Shown: positions 17,688-26,704 of the stretch, in pieces | Layout of the letters: each line of letters starts with the position of its first letter | Position numbering within the stretch: position 1 is the stretch's first letter | Assembly (NCBI GenBank): GCA_022600695.1 | Contig: JAHZJY010000247.1 | Location: forward strand, 1-27,460 | Length of the DNA: 27,460 bases | Source: Actinomycetes bacterium | GTDB taxonomy: Bacteria; Actinomycetota; Actinomycetes; Mycobacteriales; Mycobacteriaceae | Reading direction: 5' to 3' | Notes under the pieces: model-generated | Told to the model about the DNA's origin: nothing | The model's input: only the letters and a program-made list of their open reading frames with translations | Databases searched by the model: none | Program-made: the position numbers and the translations under genes

Positions 17688-19790
17688 GTGACCGTCACCA
17701 TCACAGACGAAAAGTCCGCCGCCCGGGAGTTGGTGCGCAGTTGGGCGGCTGGCGCTGATACCCCCGCAGCCGTTCGCGATGCGAACGAGGGCCGGCCCGA
17801 TGCCTGGCGGCGGGCCTACGACGGTGTCGCCGCACTGGGGCTGTTCGAGGTGGCGGTGGCAGAGGAGGCCGGTGGAGCCGGCGGGGCCATCGACGACCTG
17901 TGCGCCATGGTGGAGGAGGCCGCCCGCGCCCTGACCCCGGGCCCGGTCGCCACCACCGCGCTGGCCACCCTCGTCGTCACCGATCCGGTGCTGATCCGCT
18001 CGCTGTCGTCGGGCCGCAGCACCGCGGGTGTGGCGCTGGGCGGCGATCTGCGGGAAGAGCCCGGCCGGGTGTCCGGCACGGTCGACTACGCGCTCGGGGC
18101 CGACGGTTCCGGCCTGCTCCTGGTCCCGGTCGGCGATCACGTGCTGCTGGTCGATACCGCCGATCCTGCGGTAACGGTCGAGTCGCTCGCCGCCACCGAT
18201 TTCTCCCGGCCGCTGGCCCGGGTGACGCTGGAGGCCGCACCGGCCGCCCGGCTGACGGTGTCGCGTCGGCGTTTTGATGATCTCGTCGCGACCGTGCTGG
18301 CAGCCGAGGCCGCCGGGGTCGCCCGTTGGGCGCTGGACACCGCGGCCGAGTACGCAAAGGTCAGAGAGCAGTTCGGCAAGCCCATCGGCAGCTTCCAGGC
18401 GGTGAAACACATGTGCGCCGAGATGCTGTTGCGCTCCCAACAGATCGCCGTCGCGGCCGGGGATGCCGCGGTCGCTGCCTGCGGTGACGATGATGACCAG
18501 CTGTCCATCGCCGCGGCGATGGCGGCCGCGGCGGGTATCGAGGCCGCGACGGCCAACGCCAAGGACTGCATCCAGGTGCTCGGCGGGATCGGGATCACCT
18601 GGGAGCACGATGCCCACCTGTACCTTCGTCGCGCCTACGGGATCGCCCAGGCGCTCGGCCGCACGAACTGGTTGCGCCGGGTCGCGCGGCTGACCCTTGA
18701 TGGTGTGCGCCGGGACCTGCAGATCGACCTCGACTCGGTGGATCACCTGCGCCCACAGATCACCGCCGCGGTGGCCGCGGTAGCGGCCCTGCCGGCGGAA
18801 AAGCGTCAGGTGGCTCTCGCCGATGCGGGTCTGCTCGCACCGCACTGGCCTAAACCCTATGGTCGCGATGCAGCACCAGCCGAGCAGCTTCTCATCGACC
18901 AGGTCATGGCCGCCGCCGGGGTGAGCCGGCCCGACCTGGTGATCGGCTGGTGGGCGGTTCCCACGATCCTGGAGGCCGGAACTCCGGCCCAGATCGAGCG
19001 GTTCGTGCCGGCAACGCTTCGGGGCGCGGCCATCTGGTGTCAGCTGTTCAGCGAGCCCGGGGCCGGTTCGGATCTGGCTTCTCTGCGGACCAAAGCCGTT
19101 CGGGCCGAGGGCGGCTGGAATCTCACCGGGCAGAAGGTGTGGACATCGGCGGCGCACCGGGCGGACTGGGGCGTCTGCCTGGCGCGAACGGACCCGGACG
19201 CCCCGAAACACCAGGGGATCACCTACTTCCTTGTCGATATGCGTGCCCCCGGAATCGTGATCCGCCCGCTGCGCGAGATCACCGGCGACGAGATGTTCAA
19301 CGAGGTGTTCTTCGACGATGTGTTCGTGCCCGACGACATGGTGGTCGGTGCGGTCAATGACGGCTGGCGGCTGGCTCGCACCACCCTGGCCAACGAACGG
19401 GTCGCCATGGCGCATGGCACCGCGCTGGGTAACCCGATGGAGCAGATGCTGCGCGAGCTGGCCGGTGAGCACTCAGACCCCGCCATCATCGACCGGCTCG
19501 GCGAGCTGTTGCTGGCCGCCCAGGTGGGTACGCTGCTCGATCACCGCATCGCCCAGCTGGCGGTGGGTGGCCGGGACACCAGCGCCGAGGCCAGCGTCCG
19601 CAAGCTGATCGGAGTGCGTTATCGGCAGGCGCTCGAGGAGTTCCGGATGGACCTCTCACCCGGAGCCGGAATCGTCCTGACCCCGGCCGTACAGAGCTTC
19701 CTCAACACCCGCTGCCTCTCCATCGCCGGCGGCACCGAGCAGATCCTGCTGACCATGGCAGGTGAGCGTCTGCTCGGCCTGCCCCGGTAG
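17688..19790 (+). CDS. fadE34: Double-length acyl-CoA dehydrogenase FadE34 (ChsE3-type)
   Basis: This 700-residue protein is a tandem of two acyl-CoA dehydrogenase units. The first (about 1-340) ends with GGIGITWEHDAHLYLRRA, the usual C-terminal FAD/dimer segment. The second (about 360-700) has the FAD-binding QLFSEPGAGSDLASL, VWTSAAHRADW and the final GGTEQILLTMAGERLLGLPR. The length and single-gene fusion match M. tuberculosis FadE34 (Rv3573c), which oxidises the CoA-thioester of a C24 steroid side chain in cholesterol breakdown. GTG 17688 has AGGAG upstream. It is divergent from kstR behind a KstR operator and so is expected to be sterol-inducible. Confidence 0.93.
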   Translation: MTVTITDEKSAARELVRSWAAGADTPAAVRDANEGRPDAWRRAYDGVAALGLFEVAVAEEAGGAGGAIDDLCAMVEEAARALTPGPVATTALATLVVTDPVLIRSLSSGRSTAGVALGGDLREEPGRVSGTVDYALGADGSGLLLVPVGDHVLLVDTADPAVTVESLAATDFSRPLARVTLEAAPAARLTVSRRRFDDLVATVLAAEAAGVARWALDTAAEYAKVREQFGKPIGSFQAVKHMCAEMLLRSQQIAVAAGDAAVAACGDDDDQLSIAAAMAAAAGIEAATANAKDCIQVLGGIGITWEHDAHLYLRRAYGIAQALGRTNWLRRVARLTLDGVRRDLQIDLDSVDHLRPQITAAVAAVAALPAEKRQVALADAGLLAPHWPKPYGRDAAPAEQLLIDQVMAAAGVSRPDLVIGWWAVPTILEAGTPAQIERFVPATLRGAAIWCQLFSEPGAGSDLASLRTKAVRAEGGWNLTGQKVWTSAAHRADWGVCLARTDPDAPKHQGITYFLVDMRAPGIVIRPLREITGDEMFNEVFFDDVFVPDDMVVGAVNDGWRLARTTLANERVAMAHGTALGNPMEQMLRELAGEHSDPAIIDRLGELLLAAQVGTLLDHRIAQLAVGGRDTSAEASVRKLIGVRYRQALEEFRMDLSPGAGIVLTPAVQSFLNTRCLSIAGGTEQILLTMAGERLLGLPR

Positions 19791-19819
19791 CCGTTCCGGT
19801 GTTGCGTCGGTGACCGGAC

Positions 19820-19848
19820 TTGCAGTATCGGCGGATTTGGCCTGTACT
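19820..19848 (+). promoter_or_regulatory. Candidate promoter of the methyltransferase gene
   Basis: TTGCAG, a 17-base spacer and TGTACT lie about 100 bases before the GTG at 19945. The leader would be about 90 bases long and contains a small hairpin. No KstR operator is present here, so this gene may not follow the sterol regulon even though it sits inside it. Confidence 0.3.
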
Positions 19849-19893
19849 GATTCCAGCAGAGCGGCAACCCGGGGGGCGTGCTGCTGGTCCCTG

Positions 19894-19913
19894 TATGGAT
19901 ATGCCCCTCCATA
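19894..19913. repeat. Inverted repeat in the leader of the methyltransferase gene
   Basis: TATGGA and TCCATA pair around an eight-base loop, 31 bases before the start codon. It could be an RNA hairpin in the leader or a protein-binding dyad. Nothing further can be supported. Confidence 0.3.
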
Positions 19914-19944
19914 ACCGACGATTACCGACGGAGCCAGCGAAAAC

Positions 19945-20805
19945 GTGTCTGCACTGAAACCCAAGTATGAAGAACTTCAGTCGATTTACGATATTTCGAA
20001 CGAGTTCTTCGAACTCTTCCTGGGCCCGACGATGGGCTACACCTGCGGTTACTTCGAACGCGACGATATGACCGTCGACGAAGCCCAGAACGCCAAGTTC
20101 GATCTCGCGTTGGGCAAGTTGAACCTGGAACCGGGGATGACACTGCTGGATGTCGGGTGCGGCTGGGGCGGCGGCATGCAGCGGGCGCTCGAGAAATACG
20201 ATGTGAACGTCATCGGACTCACGCTCAGCGAACGGCAGCAGGAATACGCGATCGAGAAACTGGCCAAGGTTCCGACCACCCGTAAAGTCGAGGTGCGACT
20301 GCAGGGCTGGGAGGAATTCGACGAGAAAGTGGACCGGATCGTCTCGATCGGTGCCTTCGAGCACTTCGGTCACGATCGTTATGACGCGTTCTTCGAGAAG
20401 TCCTACGAAGCGCTGCCCTCCGACGGGTCGATGCTGTTGCACACCATCACCGGGGTGAACCTGGCCGATGGGCAGAAATTAGGCCTGAAGATGACTTTCG
20501 AACTGGCAAGATTCGCGAAGTTCATCATGACTGAGATATTCCCCGGTGGCCGTCTTCCGTCGGTGTCGATGATCGAGGAGCGCGCCACCGCGGCCGGTTT
20601 CACGGTGGCGCGGGTACAGATGATCGGCCCGCACTACGTGAAGACGCTGCAAGGGTGGGCAGCGGCGTTGGAAGCCCACCGCGATGAGGCCATCGCGGCC
20701 CAATCACAGGTGGTCTACGACCGTTACGACAAGTACCTCAACGGCTGCGTACGGCTGTTCCGCGACGGATACACCAACCTGGGGCAGTTCACCCTGCAGA
20801 AATGA
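19945..20805 (+). CDS. Cyclopropane-mycolic-acid-synthase family SAM methyltransferase (UmaA-like)
   Basis: This 286-residue protein belongs to the mycolic acid cyclopropane synthase family (CmaA, MmaA, PcaA, UmaA). The SAM motif LLDVGCGWGGG spans 68-77. The family's active-site residues are all present one position from CmaA1 numbering: C34, E139, H166, Y231 and C268. The N-terminus (YEELQSIYDISNEFFELFLGPTM) and the LAKVPT and VRLQGWEEF segments look closest to M. tuberculosis UmaA, by memory. It modifies acyl chains, but cyclopropane, methyl-branch or other chemistry cannot be read off. GTG 19945 has a GGAG 11 bases upstream. In M. tuberculosis Rv3572 occupies this interval, so the gene is an accessory presence within the sterol locus. 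Codon use appears somewhat less GC-rich than its neighbours. Confidence 0.88.
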   Translation: MSALKPKYEELQSIYDISNEFFELFLGPTMGYTCGYFERDDMTVDEAQNAKFDLALGKLNLEPGMTLLDVGCGWGGGMQRALEKYDVNVIGLTLSERQQEYAIEKLAKVPTTRKVEVRLQGWEEFDEKVDRIVSIGAFEHFGHDRYDAFFEKSYEALPSDGSMLLHTITGVNLADGQKLGLKMTFELARFAKFIMTEIFPGGRLPSVSMIEERATAAGFTVARVQMIGPHYVKTLQGWAAALEAHRDEAIAAQSQVVYDRYDKYLNGCVRLFRDGYTNLGQFTLQK

Positions 20806-20806
20806 C

Positions 20807-20827
20807 GCCGCCGAGTCGCCGGGCGGC
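20807..20827. terminator. Hairpin between the convergent methyltransferase and ferredoxin genes
   Basis: GCCGCC and GGCGGC form a six-pair stem with a nine-base loop that fills the 22-base gap between the two stop codons. It could end transcription from both sides. No T-run. Confidence 0.35.
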
Positions 20828-21118
20828 TCAGTCGTAGGTCACCTCGACGGAATTCGACGACGGGTGTGATTGACACGCCAGGACCAGGCCGTCCGCCAGG
20901 TCGTCGGGTTCCAGCACGTCGTTGGTCTCCATTTCGACCGCACCGCCGACCACGGTGGTTGCGCAGGCTCCGCAGTGGCCCTCGCGGCAGGAGAACGGAG
21001 CGTCGAGGCCGGCGGCGAGGAGGACATCCAGTAACTTCTCACCGCGGGGCCAGGGCAGGGTGTGGGTCGTACCGTCGAGATGAACGACAGCGGTCGCCGG
21101 TTGGTCGGCACTCGCCAC
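20828..21118 (-). CDS. Stand-alone [2Fe-2S] ferredoxin equal to the C-terminal domain of KshB
   Basis: This 96-residue protein is a plant-type ferredoxin domain with all four iron ligands: C44, C49 and C52 in CREGHCGAC, and C82 in LACQS. It aligns along its whole length with the last ~95 residues of M. tuberculosis KshB (Rv3571, 358 residues), including LLDVLLAAGLDAPFSC and the ending SVEVTYD. The FAD- and NAD-binding two thirds of the reductase are absent. Upstream is only 142 bp of control DNA before hsaA. The GTG start has GGAGGAG upstream, and a KstR operator plus TATAAC -10 follow, so it looks expressible rather than dead. KshB passes electrons from NADH to the Rieske oxygenase KshA in steroid 9-alpha-hydroxylation. 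Either this is a deletion derivative, or the flavin part is supplied by another protein. Confidence 0.88.
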   Translation of the reverse strand: MASADQPATAVVHLDGTTHTLPWPRGEKLLDVLLAAGLDAPFSCREGHCGACATTVVGGAVEMETNDVLEPDDLADGLVLACQSHPSSNSVEVTYD

Positions 21119-21141
21119 GGGCGATCAACTCCTCCGCGAAC

Positions 21142-21155
21142 TAGAACGTGTTATA
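21142..21155. promoter_or_regulatory. KstR operator and -10 of the ferredoxin gene
   Basis: TAGAACGTGTTATA matches all fixed positions of the KstR consensus. On the minus strand its end is TATAAC (21155-21150), a five-of-six -10, leaving a leader of about 25 bases with GGAGGAG before GTG 21118. Binding of KstR would sit directly on the promoter. Confidence 0.8.
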
Positions 21156-21198
21156 GAAATGACAATACTATGAACTACCTGGTACGAGATCCTGCTGC

Positions 21199-21227
21199 TC
21201 GACACAAATCGTAACGTGTTCTAGTCT
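21199..21227 (+). promoter_or_regulatory. Promoter of the hsaADCB operon
   Basis: TCGACA, a 17-base spacer and TAGTCT form a good promoter 33 bases before the hsaA start. A KstR operator occupies the second half of the spacer. Confidence 0.6.
21210..21223. promoter_or_regulatory. KstR operator of hsaA
   Basis: CGTAACGTGTTCTA carries the AACnnGTT core and one complete half-site; the first base is C where the consensus has T. It overlaps the spacer and -10 of the hsaA promoter. It is 68 bases from the operator of the divergent ferredoxin gene. Confidence 0.75.
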
Positions 21228-21260
21228 GTGATGCAGTAACGCACCCCCGGGAGGCAAGCA

Positions 21261-24285
<3,025 letters not shown>

Positions 24286-24289
24286 CCGG

Positions 24290-24856
24290 ATGGCGGCGGA
24301 ACCGATCGACCCCCGGACTTTCCGGCACGTACTGGGACAGTTCTGCACCGGCATCACCATCATCACGACGATGCATGACGAGGCGCCGATCGGTTTCGCC
24401 TGCCAGTCCTTTGCCGCTCTGTCGCTGGACCCGCCACTGGTGTTGTTCTGCCCGACGAAAATGTCGCGATCCTGGCAGGCCATCGAGGCCAGCGGCCGAT
24501 TCTGCGTCAACATCCTCACCGAACAACAACGTGAGGTGTGCGCGCGGTTCGGCTCCAGGGAACCGGAGAAATTCAGCGGAATCGACTGGCAGCCGTCCGT
24601 CCTGGGCTCGCCCGTTCTGGCCGGATCGTTGGCCCACATCGATTGCACGGTGGCCTCCGTGCACGACGGTGGCGACCATTTCGTGGTCTTCGGTGCGGTG
24701 CAGTCGCTGTCCGAGGTGCCCGCCGTCAAGCCGCGGCCGCTGTTGTTCTACCGGGGTGAGTACACCGGAATCGAACCGGACAAGAACACCCCGGCGCAGT
24801 GGCGTGATGATCTGGAGTCCTTCCTCACCGCCACCACTCCCGACACCTGGCTCTGA
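24290..24856 (+). CDS. hsaB: Flavin reductase HsaB
   Basis: This 188-residue flavin reductase (FMN-binding split-barrel family) gives HsaA its reduced flavin. The family regions are TFRHVLGQFCTGITIITT, GFACQSFAALSLDPPLVLFC and the C-terminal PLLFYRGEYTGIE. ATG 24290 has GGGAG upstream and gives the length of M. tuberculosis HsaB (187 residues). The frame stays open into hsaC but no better start is there. It is the last gene of the operon; the nat gene that follows in M. tuberculosis is absent and a long inverted repeat comes next. Confidence 0.95.
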   Translation: MAAEPIDPRTFRHVLGQFCTGITIITTMHDEAPIGFACQSFAALSLDPPLVLFCPTKMSRSWQAIEASGRFCVNILTEQQREVCARFGSREPEKFSGIDWQPSVLGSPVLAGSLAHIDCTVASVHDGGDHFVVFGAVQSLSEVPAVKPRPLLFYRGEYTGIEPDKNTPAQWRDDLESFLTATTPDTWL

Positions 24857-24863
24857 CCGTCAC

Positions 24864-24942
24864 CTTCCCCCCCGCGAGCAGACGTAAAAGTCCCGCCGGA
24901 ACAGCGTTTTTCGGTGCTTTCGCGTCTGCTCGCGGGGGGAAG
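24864..24942. repeat. Long inverted repeat after hsaB
   Basis: The left arm CTTCCCCCCCGCGAGCAGACG (24864-24884) pairs with the right arm CGTCTGCTCGCGGGGGGAAG (24923-24942), a stem of about 20 pairs with one extra C. Inner AAAG/CTTT pairs may lengthen it past a two-base mismatch, with a loop under 40 bases. It begins eight bases after the hsaB stop, so it could end the operon or protect its mRNA. The GCGAGCAGACG core resembles a dispersed mycobacterial intergenic repeat as I recall it. Confidence 0.7.
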
Positions 24943-25040
24943 GCGAGCGGGGGGACTGAGGTGTTGCCGCACCGGCCGTGGTCAAGGAAGGGAATTACCG
25001 CACCACCGCGGGGTTGGCCCTGACAGCCGCGTCGGCCACG

Positions 25041-26327
25041 ATGGTAACCGTGAGTCGTCTACTTCCGGTTCTGGTGGCTGCCGTGGGTGTGAGCCTGGTA
25101 GCGGCCGGCACCGCTGTGGCTTTCGAGCCAGCCGACGGCGGCTATCCCGCGATATTGGCCGGCCACGCAGTCTTGCCCGCGTTGACGCTGCTCGACCCGC
25201 CGCCGGACGCACCGGAAAGCCTGAGTACCAGTGGCAAATCCGCCCGGGCGCCGGCAACCGCCGATGTCATGTGGCCGTTCGCCGGCCAACCCGCGCAGGG
25301 CCACTCGGCGATCCGGCGTGCCGCCGACGGCGGCTTCTGGGTGCTCACCGACAATGGGGCGGGCAGTAAGTCGAACTCGCCGGACTTCATGCTGCACCTG
25401 AGTCGCTACTCGGTGGACTTCGACTCGGGCGAGTTCGCCCGGTTGCAGACTGTCTTCCTGCGTGACCCACTCACGTTGGCCCCGTTCCGGATCGTCACCG
25501 ACGGAACCGCCGCGCGATACCTGACCGGAGCCGATTTCGACCCGGAGAGCCTCCACTTCGCCGGCGGACACATGTGGATCGGCGACGAGTTCGGTCCTTA
25601 TCTGCTCAAGTTCGATCCCGACGGCCGACTTCTCGCGGTGATCGATACGCTCATCGAAGGTCGGGCCGCGCATTCCCCGGATCACCCCGGCGGACCCGGA
25701 GCGGTCGAGGTAGCGCGCTCCAAAGGCCTTGAAGCCATGGCCGGTTCGCCGGACGGCCGACTGCTTTACCCGATGTTGGAGGGCCCGCTGGTCGGGGAGT
25801 CCGATCGGCGGTCGGTGCGGATCCTTGAATTCGACGTCGCTGCTGAACAATGGACCGGGCGGCACTGGAATTACCTGCTGGAGCAGGACGGTAACGCCAT
25901 CGGCGATTTCACCATGATCGACGCGACGACGGCACTGGTGATCGAGCGTGATGGCGGCTTCGGCACCACCGACCAAGCGTGTCCGCCGAGCGAACAGCGA
26001 GGAGACTGCTTCGCCGAGCCCGCCCGCTTCAAACGTGTCTACAAGATCGAGATGGGGGACGACTACGTCGGCGGACCGGTACGCAAGGTCGGGTTCACCG
26101 ACCTGATGTCCATCGCCGACCCACGCGGACTGGCGCGGGTTCCCCTGACCGATGGCGTGCTCACATTCCCCTTCGCGACCATCGAGAGCATCGATATGGT
26201 CGATGACCGGCACATCGTGGTCGGCAACGACAACAATCTGCCCTACTCCCGCAGTCGTGAACCCGGTCGGATGGACGACAACGAACTGGTGCTGCTCGAA
26301 GTCTCCGCGCTACTGGCTGCCCGGTAA
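25041..26327 (+). CDS. Secreted phytase-like (esterase-like) domain protein
   Basis: This 428-residue protein starts with a Sec signal peptide, with a likely cut after AVA at residue 27. The rest matches the phytase-like beta-propeller family (PF13449-type). Its hallmark is GADFDPESLHFAGG, MWIGDEFGPYLLKFDPDGRLL and SKGLEAMAGSPDGR, then EQDGNAIGDFTMID and the repeat HIVVGNDNNLP near the end. Family members are named esterase-like activity of phytase; the substrate is unknown. ATG 25041 is chosen because it opens directly onto the signal peptide; GTG 24978 would add 21 residues and GTG 25050 would remove three, and none has a clear Shine-Dalgarno. It occupies the place of nat in M. tuberculosis. 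Confidence 0.8.
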   Translation: MVTVSRLLPVLVAAVGVSLVAAGTAVAFEPADGGYPAILAGHAVLPALTLLDPPPDAPESLSTSGKSARAPATADVMWPFAGQPAQGHSAIRRAADGGFWVLTDNGAGSKSNSPDFMLHLSRYSVDFDSGEFARLQTVFLRDPLTLAPFRIVTDGTAARYLTGADFDPESLHFAGGHMWIGDEFGPYLLKFDPDGRLLAVIDTLIEGRAAHSPDHPGGPGAVEVARSKGLEAMAGSPDGRLLYPMLEGPLVGESDRRSVRILEFDVAAEQWTGRHWNYLLEQDGNAIGDFTMIDATTALVIERDGGFGTTDQACPPSEQRGDCFAEPARFKRVYKIEMGDDYVGGPVRKVGFTDLMSIADPRGLARVPLTDGVLTFPFATIESIDMVDDRHIVVGNDNNLPYSRSREPGRMDDNELVLLEVSALLAAR

Positions 26328-26346
26328 CGATTTTCCTTTCGGCACC

Positions 26347-26352
26347 TATAAT
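26347..26352 (+). promoter_or_regulatory. Perfect TATAAT -10 before the small secreted peptide gene
   Basis: TATAAT is the full consensus -10, rare in this GC-rich DNA, 69 bases before the ATG at 26421. No -35 is recognisable at 16-18 bases. The predicted start falls at the first of two direct repeats. Confidence 0.5.
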
Positions 26353-26357
26353 CACTT

Positions 26358-26386
26358 TGCGATCAATTGATCATGGTGCGATCAAT
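26358..26386. repeat. Direct repeats TGCGATCAAT with an internal palindrome
   Basis: TGCGATCAAT occurs at 26358-26367 and 26377-26386, 19 bases apart. GATCAATTGATC (26361-26372) is a perfect palindrome that overlaps the first copy. The 19-base spacing is close to two helical turns, as for operators bound by a dimer or tandem regulator, and the block lies right at the predicted transcription start. Confidence 0.6.
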
Positions 26387-26420
26387 CTTTCTGCAGCGCA
26401 ACGAGTGGTAGGAGTACCCG

Positions 26421-26648
26421 ATGTCATTGCGACCGAAGTCCACCCTTGCGGTGGCCGGATTCGCTGTTACCGCCATGGCCACGTTGACGGCGGTGTACTC
26501 CGAGGTCCCCGATTCGGCGGCGGGTGAAGGAACCGCATCCCCGACCTCTACAACGATCGATCGCGACGCTCATTCATTCGGCCCCGAGCATCCGGAACCG
26601 GCCTGCAAGGACGACACCCTCGCCTGCGCGCCCGGGCACACTCACTGA
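26421..26648 (+). CDS. Small secreted peptide, 75 residues, function unknown
   Basis: The gene has AGGAG seven bases before ATG 26421 and a consensus -10 upstream, so it is probably real. The product starts with a signal peptide (Lys/Arg, then a hydrophobic stretch to about residue 25). The mature peptide is acidic, Ser/Thr-rich, with two Cys (AC, AC) and four His: DAHSFGPEHPEP and the ending APGHTH. The two Cys could form a disulphide and the His may bind a metal, but both are guesses. I do not recognise a family. It is convergent with aspB. Confidence 0.65.
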   Translation: MSLRPKSTLAVAGFAVTAMATLTAVYSEVPDSAAGEGTASPTSTTIDRDAHSFGPEHPEPACKDDTLACAPGHTH

Positions 26649-26669
26649 CCGGCGGACGCCGAGGAGAGT

Positions 26670-26699
26670 CCCGGAGTTCCGCCGGGGATCGGCTCCGGG
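26670..26699. terminator. Hairpin between the small peptide gene and aspB
   Basis: CCCGGAG and CTCCGGG form a seven-pair stem with a 16-base loop inside the 56-base gap between the convergent stops. It may end transcription in both directions. No T-run. Confidence 0.4.
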
Positions 26700-26704
26700 G
26701 TTGA

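Noticed and set aside
16902..19472. An 856-codon open frame on the minus strand that ends with kstR
   Set aside because: Only its last ~220 codons are KstR. The rest is antisense to fadE34, is low-complexity Gly/His/Arg-rich and has no domain; long antisense frames are usual in high-GC coding DNA.
20828..21118. Calling the ferredoxin gene a pseudogene
   Set aside because: The frame is undamaged, all four cysteines are present, and start signal, promoter and KstR operator are intact.
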